A stretch of DNA of 64,000 nt from Acorus gramineus (lineage: Eukaryota; Streptophyta; Magnoliopsida; Acorales; Acoraceae), in NCBI GenBank assembly GCA_030737835.1, contig CM060848.1, positions 19,445,309 through 19,509,308 of the forward strand, read 5' to 3'. Below the pieces are notes generated by a model. The model was not told the origin of the DNA, did not search any database, and worked only from the letters and a program-made list of their open reading frames with translations. Shown here piece after piece: positions 25,125 through 36,963 of this stretch. A program made the translations under genes and the position numbers. How positions within the stretch are numbered: position 1 is the stretch's first letter; the number at the start of each line of letters is the position of its first letter.

Positions 25125-25297
25125 TGCCGCCGTCCCTGGCATCTCCTGCTACGACTCCCTTGTTTTTTATTTTGTGAATTTTGGGGGCTTAAACCACTGC
25201 GAGGGGGGTGTTTACATTTGCAAACCCCTTTTTTAATTTGCAAACCCCTCTTTAATCTGTAAATCTGCCCGACATGCATTTATATGAAGAAAAAAAT

Positions 25298-25563
25298 TTA
25301 CACCACATCCATTTTCAGCTCCAATTCCAGTTCTATATGCGTCGATAGATTTTTATCGATGCATATGCTCATGTTAAGAAAACATATGCTTCAAAAAAAA
25401 TAAAATTTAAATTTTCTATAAATGCATACATGCAATTCATTTGAGTATATGTTTCATTTTTTATATAAAAAACATGTATCTCATTAGATAATGTGTATTA
25501 TTTTTAAAAAATTTAAAACACATGTAAATTGAAATTGAGACTAAAAATGGGGTTGGATATAAC
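25298..25563. mobile_element. Small TIR element (GTTAC..TCCATTTTCAG family), copy 1
   Basis: Its ends mirror each other: TTACACCACATCCATTTTCAG on the left and AAAAATGGGGTTGGATATAAC on the right. Shared inner motifs are ATGCGTCGATAG, GCATATGCTCATGTTAA and CAATTCATTTGAGTATATG. Related copies lie at 31542-31806 and 27917-28165. It is non-coding. Confidence 0.7.
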
Positions 25564-26784
25564 ATTATCATTTATTTTATACTGTATATAAGTGTACATG
25601 ATATTTATATATGTACATATGAGCCTTAGGTGAATTTTAAGAGGATTTTTAGGATTGGATGTATCAAATTTTTAATCAAATTTGATATGTAAATCCATTT
25701 CACTATTAAATTGTCATGTTTAATTTATAGATTGATGACCCCATTTTTTAGCAATAAAATTGAAGTTGAATGCATGTTGTTTTTTTCAAAAACTAAATAA
25801 ATAAGATTGGTGAATTATTCTATTTAATATAAAATAGGCAAAATCCTAGTCTAAAGAATGTATCACACAATTATTAAATTGATTTCATGCAATACAATCA
25901 TCAAGTATATATCTTTAAGAAAATATTCATACTCTTCATATAAATAAAAAAAATTGATAAAATGTAGAACTTGCTAATCATTTTCATTGCTAAAATGACA
26001 TTACGAAGGAGATGAAAAGAAAGAGATAGGTATGAGTAGTGGACGATGGATGGAAGATTTCCGGGCCAACCACCCAAATAAAAATAAAAAAAAAAAAAAG
26101 TTTTTTTTTCCTTGTATCTTTTTTCGTGAAGTATTTCAATTTCAATGTGAAAAGAGATTGTAAATTATCCTTGGTGATTTTTTTCTAATAACTCTCGTTG
26201 AGGGTCATGGACAACAAAAAAAAAATACAATTAATTTGGTGAGCAAATTGAATTTAATCGGACATCATTCTATTAGTTTCTGGAAGGGTTGATTCTCAGT
26301 CAGCATAGATCATCATATCATTAGCTACGTGGAGAAGAGCTTGGGCTTGATTCTTTTCAATAAAAAGACAGCCTACCAGTTTTTCTGTAAACTATATCTT
26401 TTCCAAATGCCTAAACCTTGACACTTATGAAAATTAAATTTTATTTTTTTTTTTAAAAAAAAATATTACACTAACATCTCAATATATACTTTATTTTTTA
26501 TAACATAATGTATACTTATGTATATTTTAAAAAAAATCAATGGATGAATTTGCATGTCTGCATACAGGGCCAGACATAAGAACCACCTAACAATCAATCC
26601 TTTCTTCTTAGGTCTTGTCTTCTGCATCTCATAGGTACAAAAATTTAACAACAATCAGCAAAAGAAAACAGCCATTTACAAGTGCAAAAACCAAAATATA
26701 TTCCAGTTTGTTTTTATTTGATCATCAATACAACTGAAACGGAGATAGCCTACCCAACTCAGCTGAAAAATTACACCTTATCAA

Positions 26785-26810
26785 AATAATAATAATAATA
26801 ATAATAATAA
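26785..26810. repeat. TAA trinucleotide microsatellite
   Basis: About eight uninterrupted AAT/TAA units. Confidence 0.95.
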
Positions 26811-27025
26811 CTGAAAGAACCACATATTTGTATCAAGATTGCAATTAGTCACACATTTCTGAACACCCAAAAGGAATGGGAATCCGATGAATAGCAAGAT
26901 TTTCATCTACATGGATGAACACAGCCAAAAATCAATTGCCCACACACAACATCCAATTTGGGCTCTAAATCAATGGGAGAAAAAAAATATAATAGTATGG
27001 CAGATATTTCATTTTTGCAATCTTT

Positions 27026-30000
27026 TCAATCTTTTTGCGGGTAAGCTTCCATGGTTAAGTATTGCTTCGCATATCGATCTGCTTTTACACTCGAACGACG
27101 ATCATAATACTCAACAACCGCAGCTCCAGCCAATGCAGCCAGCGTGAGTGCTTGAGCATGCAACCTAAAAAGAAGCACAACAAGTTGTAAGAACAAAGAC
27201 ATTCGCCAAACTCATATACCAAATACTTGGATGATATGCAAGTTTGGAAGGTGTGAAAGATTAAAACTTGAAAATACAGACAATGACATGAAGATGATTC
27301 CTTCCTTTTTCGTGGCAATACACAGTTACCACATATTGGTAGAGCGCTTATATTAAATATTCCCCATTAAACTTCCACTCACGTGATACCCCAACTCCAT
27401 TAGATATGTTTATACTGTCACACAATGGCGGAGCCAGGATTTTTATAGGGCGGGGGCCTAATGTGATTTATATAAATATTTTCTAAAATTATATCGTTAT
27501 GTTTTTTTTTCAATAACATAGATTAAAAAATGAATATGTACAAAATGAAATAAAGACATTCACATAAAACATATCACTGAATAATTCTAAAAGATAATTA
27601 TCATATTTTAAAACAATGTATCAATTTCATATCGATGATTTACAAAAAAAAGATATTAAACATAAATTTAATAAGCAATACTACTTTAAATTTGACATCG
27701 ACGATGTTTCATATTCTAAAAATTACAAATGATTTTAGGCATTTTTAGTTTTAAGTCCCTGTAAACATGCTCAATTAGGGATCGATCCCTCCCTTCTTCA
27801 TATTTTTTTAAATCCCCAATTTCTTTTTTTGAGTAGTGGGTTGTTGCTGTTTAGGGAATTTCATATGTAGGTCATGGGCCATAGTAAATAAATCTATCAC
27901 CAAAAATAAAGAGTGTTGTTACACATTTTTTTTCGAGTCCCAATTCCATTCTCATATGCGTCGACAGGAAATCACTGACTCATTTATTCACATTAACGAA
28001 ATATATGCATCGATAGAAAATTTTCACATTTTTTTAAAATATATCCATGCAGTTCATTTGGAGCATATGTTTCATTTTTTTTATAAAAGAACATACATCA
28101 TTAGATGATATATACTATTTTTAAAATATTCAGAACACGTGTAGACATTATCCAAAAATAAAAGGACTCATTTAGAAACTAAAGTCAGGGGGGGTCTCAT
28201 GCCCCCCTAATCCCAAGGTTGCTCTGCCACTGCTATCACATGCAATTTCCTTCAATAGTTGTATGATGTTTCTGGTCTGAAAGAATCAATTATGAACAAC
28301 AATTCTCCTTGCCTCTCCTTTAACACTCCAATAGGACCAGCCAATGTCATATTAGAACTGGTACCTCCTGGCTAGCCCTGGTAGAGTTTCATCACTGTGA
28401 TTCTTGTTTTCCAATGGCTCACTACTGCAAATATGTATGTTCGTATCCCTTCCAAGTGACCTTTACATCCATGTCAAGATGTATTGGATACTCCACATCA
28501 CCCTCAATGTCCTTGACAATGCAGCAAAAATACAATTTCTCTCCTTCAAGTGTTAACTTCTCTATGAATCTCTAAAAGATACCGTTTGGACAGACACAAG
28601 TCATTTTAAAGTTTATGGCTATTCTAGGAATTGATAAATATACCAGTGGAATAAGTGATTTCATATTTGGTTGTGTTTTTAGTTATTTTCATTGAAAAAC
28701 ACTATAATGAAGTTTTTGTTATTTATTTGACAATCTATAAGTTGTGGATAAAATGTTAATAAAGTGTGGATAAGGATTTATAAAAAGTAAAAAAATGGCC
28801 CTTTGATTTATAAAAGGTAATGACAGTTGATTTGACAGTGAGGCCCCTTTATACCAGCGGAATAGATTGGATAGAATAACATAATTCTAGGAGAAACCTG
28901 AAATACAAATACCAACTTATTCCCCCATTCTATCATTGTTATGCCCATCTATCCTTCTAAACAAACAGCTTTTAGGCCTATTCTTCCTCTATTCCCTCCT
29001 ATTCTCCCCCAATTCCTCTACCCAAACAGACTCAAGGTTAATATTTTCCATATGATATGTCAGCCATAAAGGTTTTGAATTCTTTACCTATAGGCATTCT
29101 CATGCAGCATGTGCCAATGATATTAGCAAGGAAACAACAACAGTATTCTAAAACATTGCACCATACTTTTCAATTAATAAATGTCACAAAGAAGACAACT
29201 GAAGGAAAAAAAAACATGTACATGAGCAGTGCCATATACATGATTTGTGTATATATGAAGGTGCTTAACTATGAGTTTCTGGAATTTTGGGGGCATTGAC
29301 TTTAAAAAAGGCCACCGAGGCAAGAATGGTATAGCAAGTATATATTTTACATCATTGGAAATGCAGATGGACACACAATTGAGTCTAGACAACCGTGAAA
29401 AAGGACTAGCGAGGATAAAATATTGTTGATATTCATCATAATCGTCTAAAAAGCCCTAATTTCTCTTGCGTTTCAACCACTAACGTTAAGGAGAGATCTC
29501 CTATCATAATGCCAGTAGAATGTGTATGTTAACAGATGGACGGGGCCTCTTAGATACATTACCAAATGGAAAGATCATCCCAGTCCGGCAATGCTTTTCC
29601 TATACCAATCATAGACTTAGTCACGTATCACCATCATCATTGCAGAATTCCAAAAATTAATACCATGTGAGTATATGAATACATGTCCCACCTATATCAA
29701 ACCCCCCCTTCCCCTACCCCAAAAAAAAAGGTTCATTCACCTTATCTTCTCTTTGAACAAAAAAAATCTCATCTATTTGATAATTTCAACAAGGCACCCC
29801 CCTCCCAATAGACTAAGTTGGGTACCTCTTCAAAAAGATCGCCTCCAGAATTCATATAACAGAAAAAAAAAACCCCATAAAACCAATACCAAACACACAA
29901 CAAGTGCTCAAAGAGAATTTTCAAAATCCCAATATCACAGGCAACCCAGAAGAACATCTCCTCCATTTCAACGGTGAATTGAAAAGGGGGGCATGAACAA

Positions 30001-30535
30001 CAGTTCCAAAACAGATCCCAATACGCAACTCTCTTACAACCATCTCGATCATCCAAACGGACCAAACCACATCTCTCAAAAAACTCAACAGATATCCAAT
30101 ACCAATCATGCTTTCAAAAAAACGAATTCTCAAAACCTAAATCATCATTACGCCTCCCCCATCTCGATAATCCAACAAATGAAGGGGCATAGATAAGCAA
30201 TCAATTAAAAAAAAAAAAGATGGGCAAATGAAAAGCACCTGGCATGGATGATTTTGACGCTTGTTTTCATGTTGGGTTGGGTCCAGTTGTACGCGAACGA
30301 GCTTGCGAGGCCTCCCAACCAAAGACACCCTTTTTATCATAACCCATCAATCAGACCAACAAAACAACAACAACAACAGATCAGAATCATCAAAACCCAG
30401 CTTAGATTATAAAAAAAATAATTGAAAAAATCGCAAAGAACGAAGAGAGAGAAAGGGGGGAATACCAACTGTTCGCAGCTTGTTATCGACGACCCACTCC
30501 CTCATCGATTCAACCTTGCTCTTGTTCTCCGCCAT
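27026..30535 (-). CDS. HIG1 domain family protein, mitochondrial inner membrane
   Basis: HIG1-domain proteins (yeast Rcf1 relatives) are small inner-membrane proteins tied to respiratory complexes III and IV and to hypoxia. Exons: 30466-30535, 30239-30329, 27026-27164; phases close to 99 residues, the usual plant size. The sequence starts MAENKSKVESMREWVVDNKL. The first membrane segment is around VGCLWLGGLASSFAYNW; the typical MKTSVKIIHARLHAQALTLA loop leads into the second segment (LAALAGAAVVEYY), and the end is YAKQYLTMEAYPQKD. A TATA box lies about 90 bp upstream of the ATG. The 3-kb second intron has collected several transposons, including a hAT-like element with another MITE inside it. 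Confidence 0.93.
27423..28232. mobile_element. Non-autonomous hAT-like element with 8-bp target duplication
   Basis: Terminal inverted repeats are CAATGGCGGAGCC on the left and GCTCTGCCACTG on the right. Flanking 8-bp duplications are CTGTCACA (27415-27422) and CTATCACA (28233-28240), one mismatch. Both the CA..TG ends and the 8-bp duplication fit hAT elements. The 810-bp body has no transposase. It carries a fragment of the AAGTCCC..GATCGATCCC family (about 27750-27810) and a copy of the TCCATTTTCAG-type MITE. Confidence 0.75.
27917..28165. mobile_element. Small TIR element family, copy 2, nested in the hAT-like element
   Basis: It shares ATATGCGTCGACAG, CATTAACGAAATATATGCATCGATAG, CAGTTCATTTGGAGCATATG and ACATCATTAGATGATATA-type motifs with copies at 25298 and 31542. 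The right terminus is eroded, so the end coordinate is approximate. Confidence 0.55.
28575..29035. mobile_element. GTTTGGAT-type MITE, copy 2
   Basis: Left end ACCGTTTGGACAG mirrors the right end CCCAAACAGACTC. The body has TTTGGTTGTGTTTTTAGTTAT, AAAGTGTGGATAAGGATTTA and TGACAGTTGATTTGACAGTG, as in the 10.8-kb copy. It lies in intron 2 of the HIG1 gene. Confidence 0.65.
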
Positions 30536-30618
30536 TTTCCACCTTGCCTTCTTCACAGAGAGAGACGAAATGAATGAAAAAACGAAGCGAATGATGTAAA
30601 ACATTTGTTCGGGAAGTT

Positions 30619-30628
30619 CTATTTATAG
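30619..30628 (-). promoter_or_regulatory. TATA box of the HIG1-domain gene
   Basis: CTATAAATAG on the minus strand is a near-perfect plant TATA box, 84 bp before the ATG. A start site ~30 bp downstream would give a leader of about 55 nt. Confidence 0.6.
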
Positions 30629-31101
30629 GTAGGGGAGGTCGGAGAGGGGAAGTCAAAGTTGGCCTTCGCAAACAAAAAAAAAAAAAAGCTTCCAAATTGA
30701 CGCGCGTGGAGGATGGATTGACGATTTTACCCTCGATCACAAATGAGTGCCTGAAAAGAATCCGGTGCGATCGAGGGCATGGATGTCACTGCACATTTTT
30801 ATTTTTATTTTTATTTTAATAAATGAGACAATGGTTTTCCTCTGATTGGTATTCTTGAAACGGTGGGCGGATTCTGTGAGTTTTTAAATGTTGATACGCT
30901 TGCTTTTAGAAATGGGTTTTTTTATTTATTGTATATCATTAAAAGTACATATATATTTCCAGGGGCGCACCACTCTTTACATTGTGATTCAATTGCCCCC
31001 ATCAATATTTTAAAAACAAAAAATAAACCCAGCTTACTCATCATATTTTATTCACATCTTGACCCACAGTTTAACACTACTTTGATCTTATTAAACCTTT
31101 T

Positions 31102-31444
31102 TAAGGCCCGTTTTCATGTTTGGGTGCGATTATATTTTTTGAAAAATTAAAAAATTAAAATCGTGCAGTCAAATGGGACAGCTTTTTAAAGAATCAAAAG
31201 TTTGATTCATTTTAATTTTTCCCTCGAAATATGTGTTTTGAAAAGCTCAAAAACAACTCTTTTTAGTTGGAATCGATTTTTTGAATTGAAACAGAGTTTT
31301 CTCTGTCAAACATAAACTGCTTTTAAATATTGATTCCTGAATTAAAAAAAAAAATATCCCAATAAAAGTTAAGGTCAAAATCATCTTAAAAAACAGCATT
31401 ATTCCAGAAAGCTACTTTTCAATATGTGTTTCCAAACGGACCCT
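31102..31444. mobile_element. hAT-like MITE with GGCCCGTTT / AAACGGACCC ends
   Basis: The left end AAGGCCCGTTTTCATGTTTGG mirrors the right end TTTCCAAACGGACCCTAA. Such GGKCCGTTTGG termini are common in plant miniature elements. It is about 340 bp and non-coding. Confidence 0.5.
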
Positions 31445-31541
31445 AAAACAAACCAGCCCATCAAAGTTTTTTAAAACAAACCGGCCCAAAGTTTGACCCA
31501 TTAAAAACCAACACCCACATTGGAAAAAGAAAGAAGGGCAC

Positions 31542-31806
31542 TGTTACATCCAGATCCATTTTCAGCCCCAATTCAAGCCTTGTATGCATCGATAGAAAAT
31601 TAACGACGCATATGCTCACGTTAACAAGACATATGCTTTGAAAAAAAAAAATTACATTTTCTATAAATGCATCAATGCAATTCATTGGAGTATATGCTTC
31701 ATTTTTTTATAAAAACATATACCTTATTAGATGAGGTATACTATGTTAAAAAAATTCAAAATACATGTAATTTAAAATTGAGGCTGAAAATGGGGCTGGA
31801 CGTAAC
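31542..31806. mobile_element. Small TIR element family, copy 3 (best preserved)
   Basis: Near-perfect inverted ends: GTTACATCCAGATCCATTTT on the left and AAAATGGGGCTGGACGTAAC on the right, over roughly 30 bp including TCAGCCCCAATT / AATTGAGGCTGA. It is 265 bp long and non-coding. It is the best reference copy for the family. Confidence 0.75.
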
Positions 31807-33474
31807 AAAATCCAAGAACAAATAGTGGCACACTAAAACACTACTCCATTTAAAATAAAATCGCTAGCATGGGACCTCTTCAACATTATACCATCTTTCC
31901 TTCATCTGTCAGTGTATCCAAAGCCCTTCACTTGTCTATGTATCCAAATATATTTTAATATATACTTGTAGGGGGGAGTGGGCTCATCTAGAGAGTGTTT
32001 TGGAAAGGTGGCCGTGGGTATCTAGTTGATTAATTGTTTTATTTTTTTATAAATTTATGTTTACAAAATTTTTGTTTAATGGATAAAAAAATCAACTATA
32101 GAACAAGATTTTTCTCCTACCAAAAAAATTGTGGTAGCAAGGAAAGTCATCTTGAAATGAACAATTTTTCTTTAGATCCAGGGGTAATAAAAAAATTTCA
32201 ACTTTTTATCCTAATGATTTTGACAAAATAAGAAAAGTATATATCTAAAAAGGTTCTTTCTTTGATGGTTTATTTTTTTATTACTGTAATTAGTTTTATT
32301 TTACAAAGAAAAGTTTATGTTTTTTAATATATGATAAGAGTAGATTTTTAAAAAAATTTATGAAATTTATTTTTTTAATAACCCCATTTATGAAAATTCA
32401 TGGAGCCGTCATGGTATATTTCTATATTATTATAATCTTTGTCGATTAAAAAAAAGTCACCATGATATCTTATATAATTAAAATTTAATTTAATTAGAGT
32501 TAACTTTTAACTATACAAAGAAAATGATCAAAATAACCTTGTCATAATTTTTTCATATTGTAAATAATAACAAGTTTTTGCATATGTATATAGTTATATG
32601 ACTTTCAAAAATTTGTTATTTATGTTTATACCACTATAAATAATCTATTTATTTTTGTATCATTAAATTATTTAATAATTTTATATATTTATTATTCTAA
32701 TCCGGTTTTTTCATATTTTTAAATATGCCTATTAATGCCATTAATGCATAAAAAAATCATAATAGTCAGTGCTTTTTATATACATACGTACATAGATATA
32801 GACACAATCACACACATACACAAACTCTCCCACATAAAATATTAATTTTTAAAAAATAAAAAAACTATATTTTTTTTATATAGTAAACATAGGATTCTAA
32901 TATTTAAATAAAAATGATAATTGAAGAAAAATATTTTAAAAATTACATTTTAAATATCAAAGATTTATTTATTATTCAAGGCATCATAGATTCATAGTAT
33001 TTGATATTCAAAATTGATGCTATTTGATAATCACTTAAAATAATAGGATTTTTTTTCATATGTATCATCCAAAATCTAATTATTTTTTGTATACCACTAA
33101 ATTGTTCTCATGGTAAAATTTAACATTTTTTCCATGGTATAAACATAAACACAATTTTTTGATGGTATAAATATAAATATTGTATTTTTTAAGGGCAAAT
33201 ATAAAAGTTCAAGAAAAGGGTGAGGCGAGTAGAAAATTTGATAGAACTTAACTAAGATGGTAAAAACGCATAATTTTTTAATATTTTTATGTATAAAAAT
33301 AAATAAACTATTTATGAAGGTATAAAAATAAATAATATGTTTTTAATGGTATATATACAAAAAAAATCCTTAAAAATTAAAATTGGGGCCCGACCATACT
33401 GTATAATCCTTGTTGTGATTTTTTTTTAATATTAATTAGACACAATTATTCATCTATGCCAATTGATGAATAGG

Positions 33475-33925
33475 GGAAATGGAACGGAATAAGAAGGATA
33501 AGTAAAAAAATTGTTTGTTTGCTATGAATATGTGGTACAATTATGTGAAAATAAGTAAGAATAAGCTGGTATAGGTATTGCGGATCTAATGTAAAATTGC
33601 GTTATTCAATTCAATTTATTTCACTAATACAAGGGATCACACATGTTAAATCACTTATTAATGTTAAATCACATATCACCTCTTATAACTCAGGTTTCAC
33701 ATGTCAAATCATTTTTCATATTTTATAAATTTTTATTTATATATTATTTACCTTTTATCTACAACTTATTAGTTAACCAAACAACAAAAATTTTATTTTA
33801 TTTTTTTAACAAAAATAATTAAAAACACAACTAAACAAAAAAATAATTTATTCATTTTCCATACTAAAATGATTAGCTATCTCAGAACATCCCATGACAC
33901 TCTCCAAATGGAGGTAATAATATAT
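33475..33925. mobile_element. GTTTGGAT-type MITE, copy 3, inverted orientation
   Basis: Read on the minus strand it shares AAATTTTTGTTGTTTGGTTAA, AAATTTATAAAATATG and ATGATTTGACATGTGA with the 10.8-kb and 28.6-kb copies. Borders are approximate. Confidence 0.5.
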
Positions 33926-34579
33926 CCATATATTATACAACTCAAAAAACATTAAAGATAGACTAATGATAAGCATAAAAAAAAAAATTGTAATCAAACA
34001 TAAAATGTCATGATAATTATCCATTCCAAAACATCAATTTATTATGGACAAGCTACCTCACAATCCAAACGGAGTTCATAAATCATATTTGTTTTAAATG
34101 AATAAACTGCACTAGGTATACTTAGATAAGTTAAAATAAAATCTAATAACTATACACGAGGGGTGTAGGTATACAGTCCAATTCTATTTAACCATCCAAA
34201 ACTATAGTAACAAACTAATAAAATAATGAGAAATGAATAACAATCAAGCTGGAAATAATTTAATTCTTCTTTATCCTTGAAGGCCATGTCTTAACAGTGA
34301 CACAAACTATTTTGAGATATATAATTATTCTAATGAAAAAGTGAGTAAACTAAAAAGATAATAACAAGTAATTTGATATATGAGTCTTAAATAAAATGAA
34401 TGGAATAAAACAATTCCATATGACCTTTGTTATATCATGCTCCACGTCTATTCTTCTATTCAAATAAAGGTTTAAAATAAAAAGATCAAAGTGAGTCACT
34501 GTATCATTAATGGTAAGAACGACATACAAACGCAGTATACATCGCATGGCAAGGCATTGCTAAGTAAACAACCCAACAA

Positions 34580-35170
34580 TCACGGATGGTTCAAACTCTC
34601 TGCTCCGATGACCGCCAACCTATTCACAAGCGCCAATGCGTTGCTCGCTAAACACGTGACGTTCACCACCTTCCCCTCCTCCGTCCCCGCCCACCGCGCC
34701 TCCTTGAGCCCGTCGATGCAAGTAAAAACATCTGTTAACGCCGCGCTCACCCACGTCTCGACATCCCCCATCTGCAGTCTGAACGTCACCGCCCTCAGCG
34801 TCCGCAACGTCATCAGTGAGCTCCAAAGCTCCCCGACCGCGTCCCCGAAGCACTCCGCGCAGTCCGCCAGCGCCGCCCGAGCGCGCGGGGACCCCATCCC
34901 GATGCGCGCGCGGACCTCGCCCGAGAGGTCGCGCCGGACCCGCTCGGTCTCCGCGAGCGCGACCGACACGGCCGCGCGCGCCCAGCGGTGCGGGCTGCGC
35001 CCCGCGGCGCGGGAGAAGGGCGCGAGCGTGCGGACGCAGAGGGCCGGGTGTCGCGTCGCCTTGCACGCCTCCCTGACGTTGTCGTCCGTGGCGTTCGTAG
35101 CGGATACCATGACCGTGGCGATCAAGAGAAGAGACACTGCGATGTGGATGGTTGTGCTTGGTCTCGCCAT
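34580..35170 (-). CDS. Pectin methylesterase inhibitor (PMEI) domain protein, secreted
   Basis: PMEI-domain proteins are apoplastic four-helix bundles that inhibit pectin methylesterases or invertases. The single exon encodes 196 residues from MARPSTTIHIAVS. The first ~27 residues form a signal peptide (hydrophobic IAVSLLLIATVMVSA). Family cysteines are visible: the pair in ACKATRHPALC, one in LADCAECFGDAVGEL and one in DVFTCIDGL; the usual PMEI end NALALVNRL is present. Extra cysteines occur in AEC (where a Tyr or Phe is common) and NVTC. An in-frame ATG at 35200 would add ten non-hydrophobic residues; I prefer 35170. Coding GC is far above the AT-rich surroundings. PMEI and invertase inhibitors cannot be told apart by sequence. 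Confidence 0.9.
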   Translation of the reverse strand: MARPSTTIHIAVSLLLIATVMVSATNATDDNVREACKATRHPALCVRTLAPFSRAAGRSPHRWARAAVSVALAETERVRRDLSGEVRARIGMGSPRARAALADCAECFGDAVGELWSSLMTLRTLRAVTFRLQMGDVETWVSAALTDVFTCIDGLKEARWAGTEEGKVVNVTCLASNALALVNRLAVIGAESLNHP

Positions 35171-35337
35171 GCGAGGCTGATTGTGTGTGGGCTTTGTCAT
35201 TCAATGCTCGTTTTAAAGTCCGTGCTTTGAGGGAGGTTTGGAAGGTTGAGGCGCACGAAGAACCCGTGATTTTGGTGGTCGATGAGGTTCTCGTGAGTTG
35301 TTTTAACTTTCCAATCTGATGGCTCGTTCATGAATTG

Positions 35338-35347
35338 TTATATATAA
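35338..35347 (-). promoter_or_regulatory. Putative TATA box of the PMEI gene
   Basis: CTTATATATAAC on the minus strand lies about 170 bp before the chosen ATG, a reasonable distance for a plant core promoter with a ~140-nt leader. Confidence 0.45.
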
Positions 35348-35709
35348 GGGGGGTAAATTTAATTGCCCAGGGACCAATTAAGAAAATTTCAGTCCAGCAT
35401 ACGAAAACATCTATTTTATGTGTCAGAAAAAATTCAGTAACCAAATATTTGACTAAAATTGAACCCAAGTTAAGGAAATAAAGAAGAAGAACTCACCCAT
35501 TTAAATTCCGTAGTATACATTCTAAAAGTGATACAGTGACATGTCACTTTTTAATTGATTTAAAATTAATATGACTAATTGATCACAAATTTGATCATTA
35601 GATAAATACTGTATTTGTTTTACGATTACTATGGGTTGTTTTTTTAATTTTATCAAAAGAATGCAATTCTAATTTCAAATATATTCATGCTTCGGATGTT
35701 TTTAGAAAT

Positions 35710-36963
35710 GGATTTTTAATTTGAAGTCTCTAAAATTATGCCCATTTAAGGATTGATTTTTTTCTTCTTCATATTTCTTTTTAAGTCTCTAAATTCAACT
35801 GTCTATTTAGTTTTTAGTTTCTCAACCAAACGTCTGTCCATACACCGTTAATTTATGAAATATGATTTTTATTTTAAAGTCACTATAAATCATGTTATCT
35901 AGTGATCAATTCCCCCTTATTCATATTTAATTTTGAATCCCCAACTTCAAATTTTTTTTCTTATTAGTCCCCAAATTCTTCATGATTCTATAAGTATTTT
36001 TATATTTGAAAGTTGTATACAAAATAACCGATAAAATATCTAAATGAATAATTATTTTGATATTGATTTTCTGGTTCAACATATCATTCCATCATTTGAT
36101 ACTTCAAATCAATTATGGAGTGTAATGGCGTAGCCAAAATTTTATAATAGTGGGAGAAAATCTCAGTTACTTCATTAATGAAATTTTAAATATAAATAAA
36201 TAAATCAATAAAAACTAAAATAATAGTAGTTTAAATGTTAAATAAATAAATATATAATATAAATATGTTAGATTTCCCTAAAATCACTGATCTCTAAATA
36301 AAGAAAAGTTTAGAACCTTGCAAATTAAATTTTTCATTGACTGCGTATAAATTTGTTAATGGCATCTAAATTTTTAAATTTAAAATTCTAAACAATTTAA
36401 TATTTCACAATTTTTAACTAAGAAAAAATCATTTAAATCAAAATCCAACAATGAAAAAACCCTCAAAATTTACTTATGTAATCATTAATTTTCTGCTTTT
36501 GTAATTAATCATAATCAGACAACTAAGATTATAAGAAAATGCAATATTAGATTGAATAGGTATATACAATGTTGAATAACACTGAAATTGTCACTGAACA
36601 TCTAATAATATCAATGTAGTTTTGATTTAGATATTTAATCAACCATTTTCATATTCAAGTTTTAAATATAAAAATACTTACAAAATCATACAAACATTTT
36701 GTTTATGGACTAATAAGAAAAAAAATTGAAATTGTAGACTTAAAATAAAATATGAGGAAGGGATGGATTGACCTCTAAATAACATAGTTTACAGGACTTC
36801 AAAATAAAATTACATTTCACAAACTAACTGTGTTGAATAGAGGTTTGATGAGAACACTAAAAACCAAATAGAGGGTTTAATTTGAAGACTTAAAAAGAAA
36901 TATGAAGAATAAGGGATCTAACCCTAAATAAACATATTTACATGGACTTAAAATTAAAAACCT
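35710..36963. mobile_element. Foldback element with ~300-bp arms
   Basis: Arms at 35710-36016 and 36655-36963 are reverse complements over their whole length with scattered mismatches; for example CTCTAAATTCAACTGTCTAT on the left mirrors the region reading AATAGAGGGTTTAATTTG on the right. The loop is about 640 bp. Arm sequence (TTTTTAATTTTAAGTCC, AGGGATCGATCCC-like) relates it to the 43900 and 45258 elements. A TAATGGCGTAGCCA motif at 36125 in the loop resembles the hAT-like terminus at 27423. Confidence 0.75.

Larger units (their letters stand above)
25125..27025. other. Gene-free spacer between PRL1 and the HIG1 gene
   Basis: It contains the presumed PRL1 5' leader and promoter, a 266-bp MITE (25298-25563), A/T homopolymers and a TAA microsatellite (26785-26810). 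No coding exon was recognised. Confidence 0.6.
30536..34579. other. Gene-free spacer between the HIG1 and PMEI genes
   Basis: The first ~100 bp hold the HIG1 leader and TATA box. Three MITE-like units follow (31102, 31542, 33475). The 32.0-33.4 kb part is extremely AT-rich, with recurrent TATAAATATAAAT-like and GGTATAAA motifs but no clear element borders. No coding exon was recognised. Confidence 0.6.

Noticed and set aside
27330..27350. TTGGTAGAGCGC resembling a tRNA D-arm
   Set aside because: No acceptor stem, anticodon arm or B box follows at the proper spacing.
34620..35230. Alternate-frame and antisense open frames in the PMEI gene
   Set aside because: They stay open only because of high GC; the chosen frame alone has a signal peptide and PMEI cysteines.
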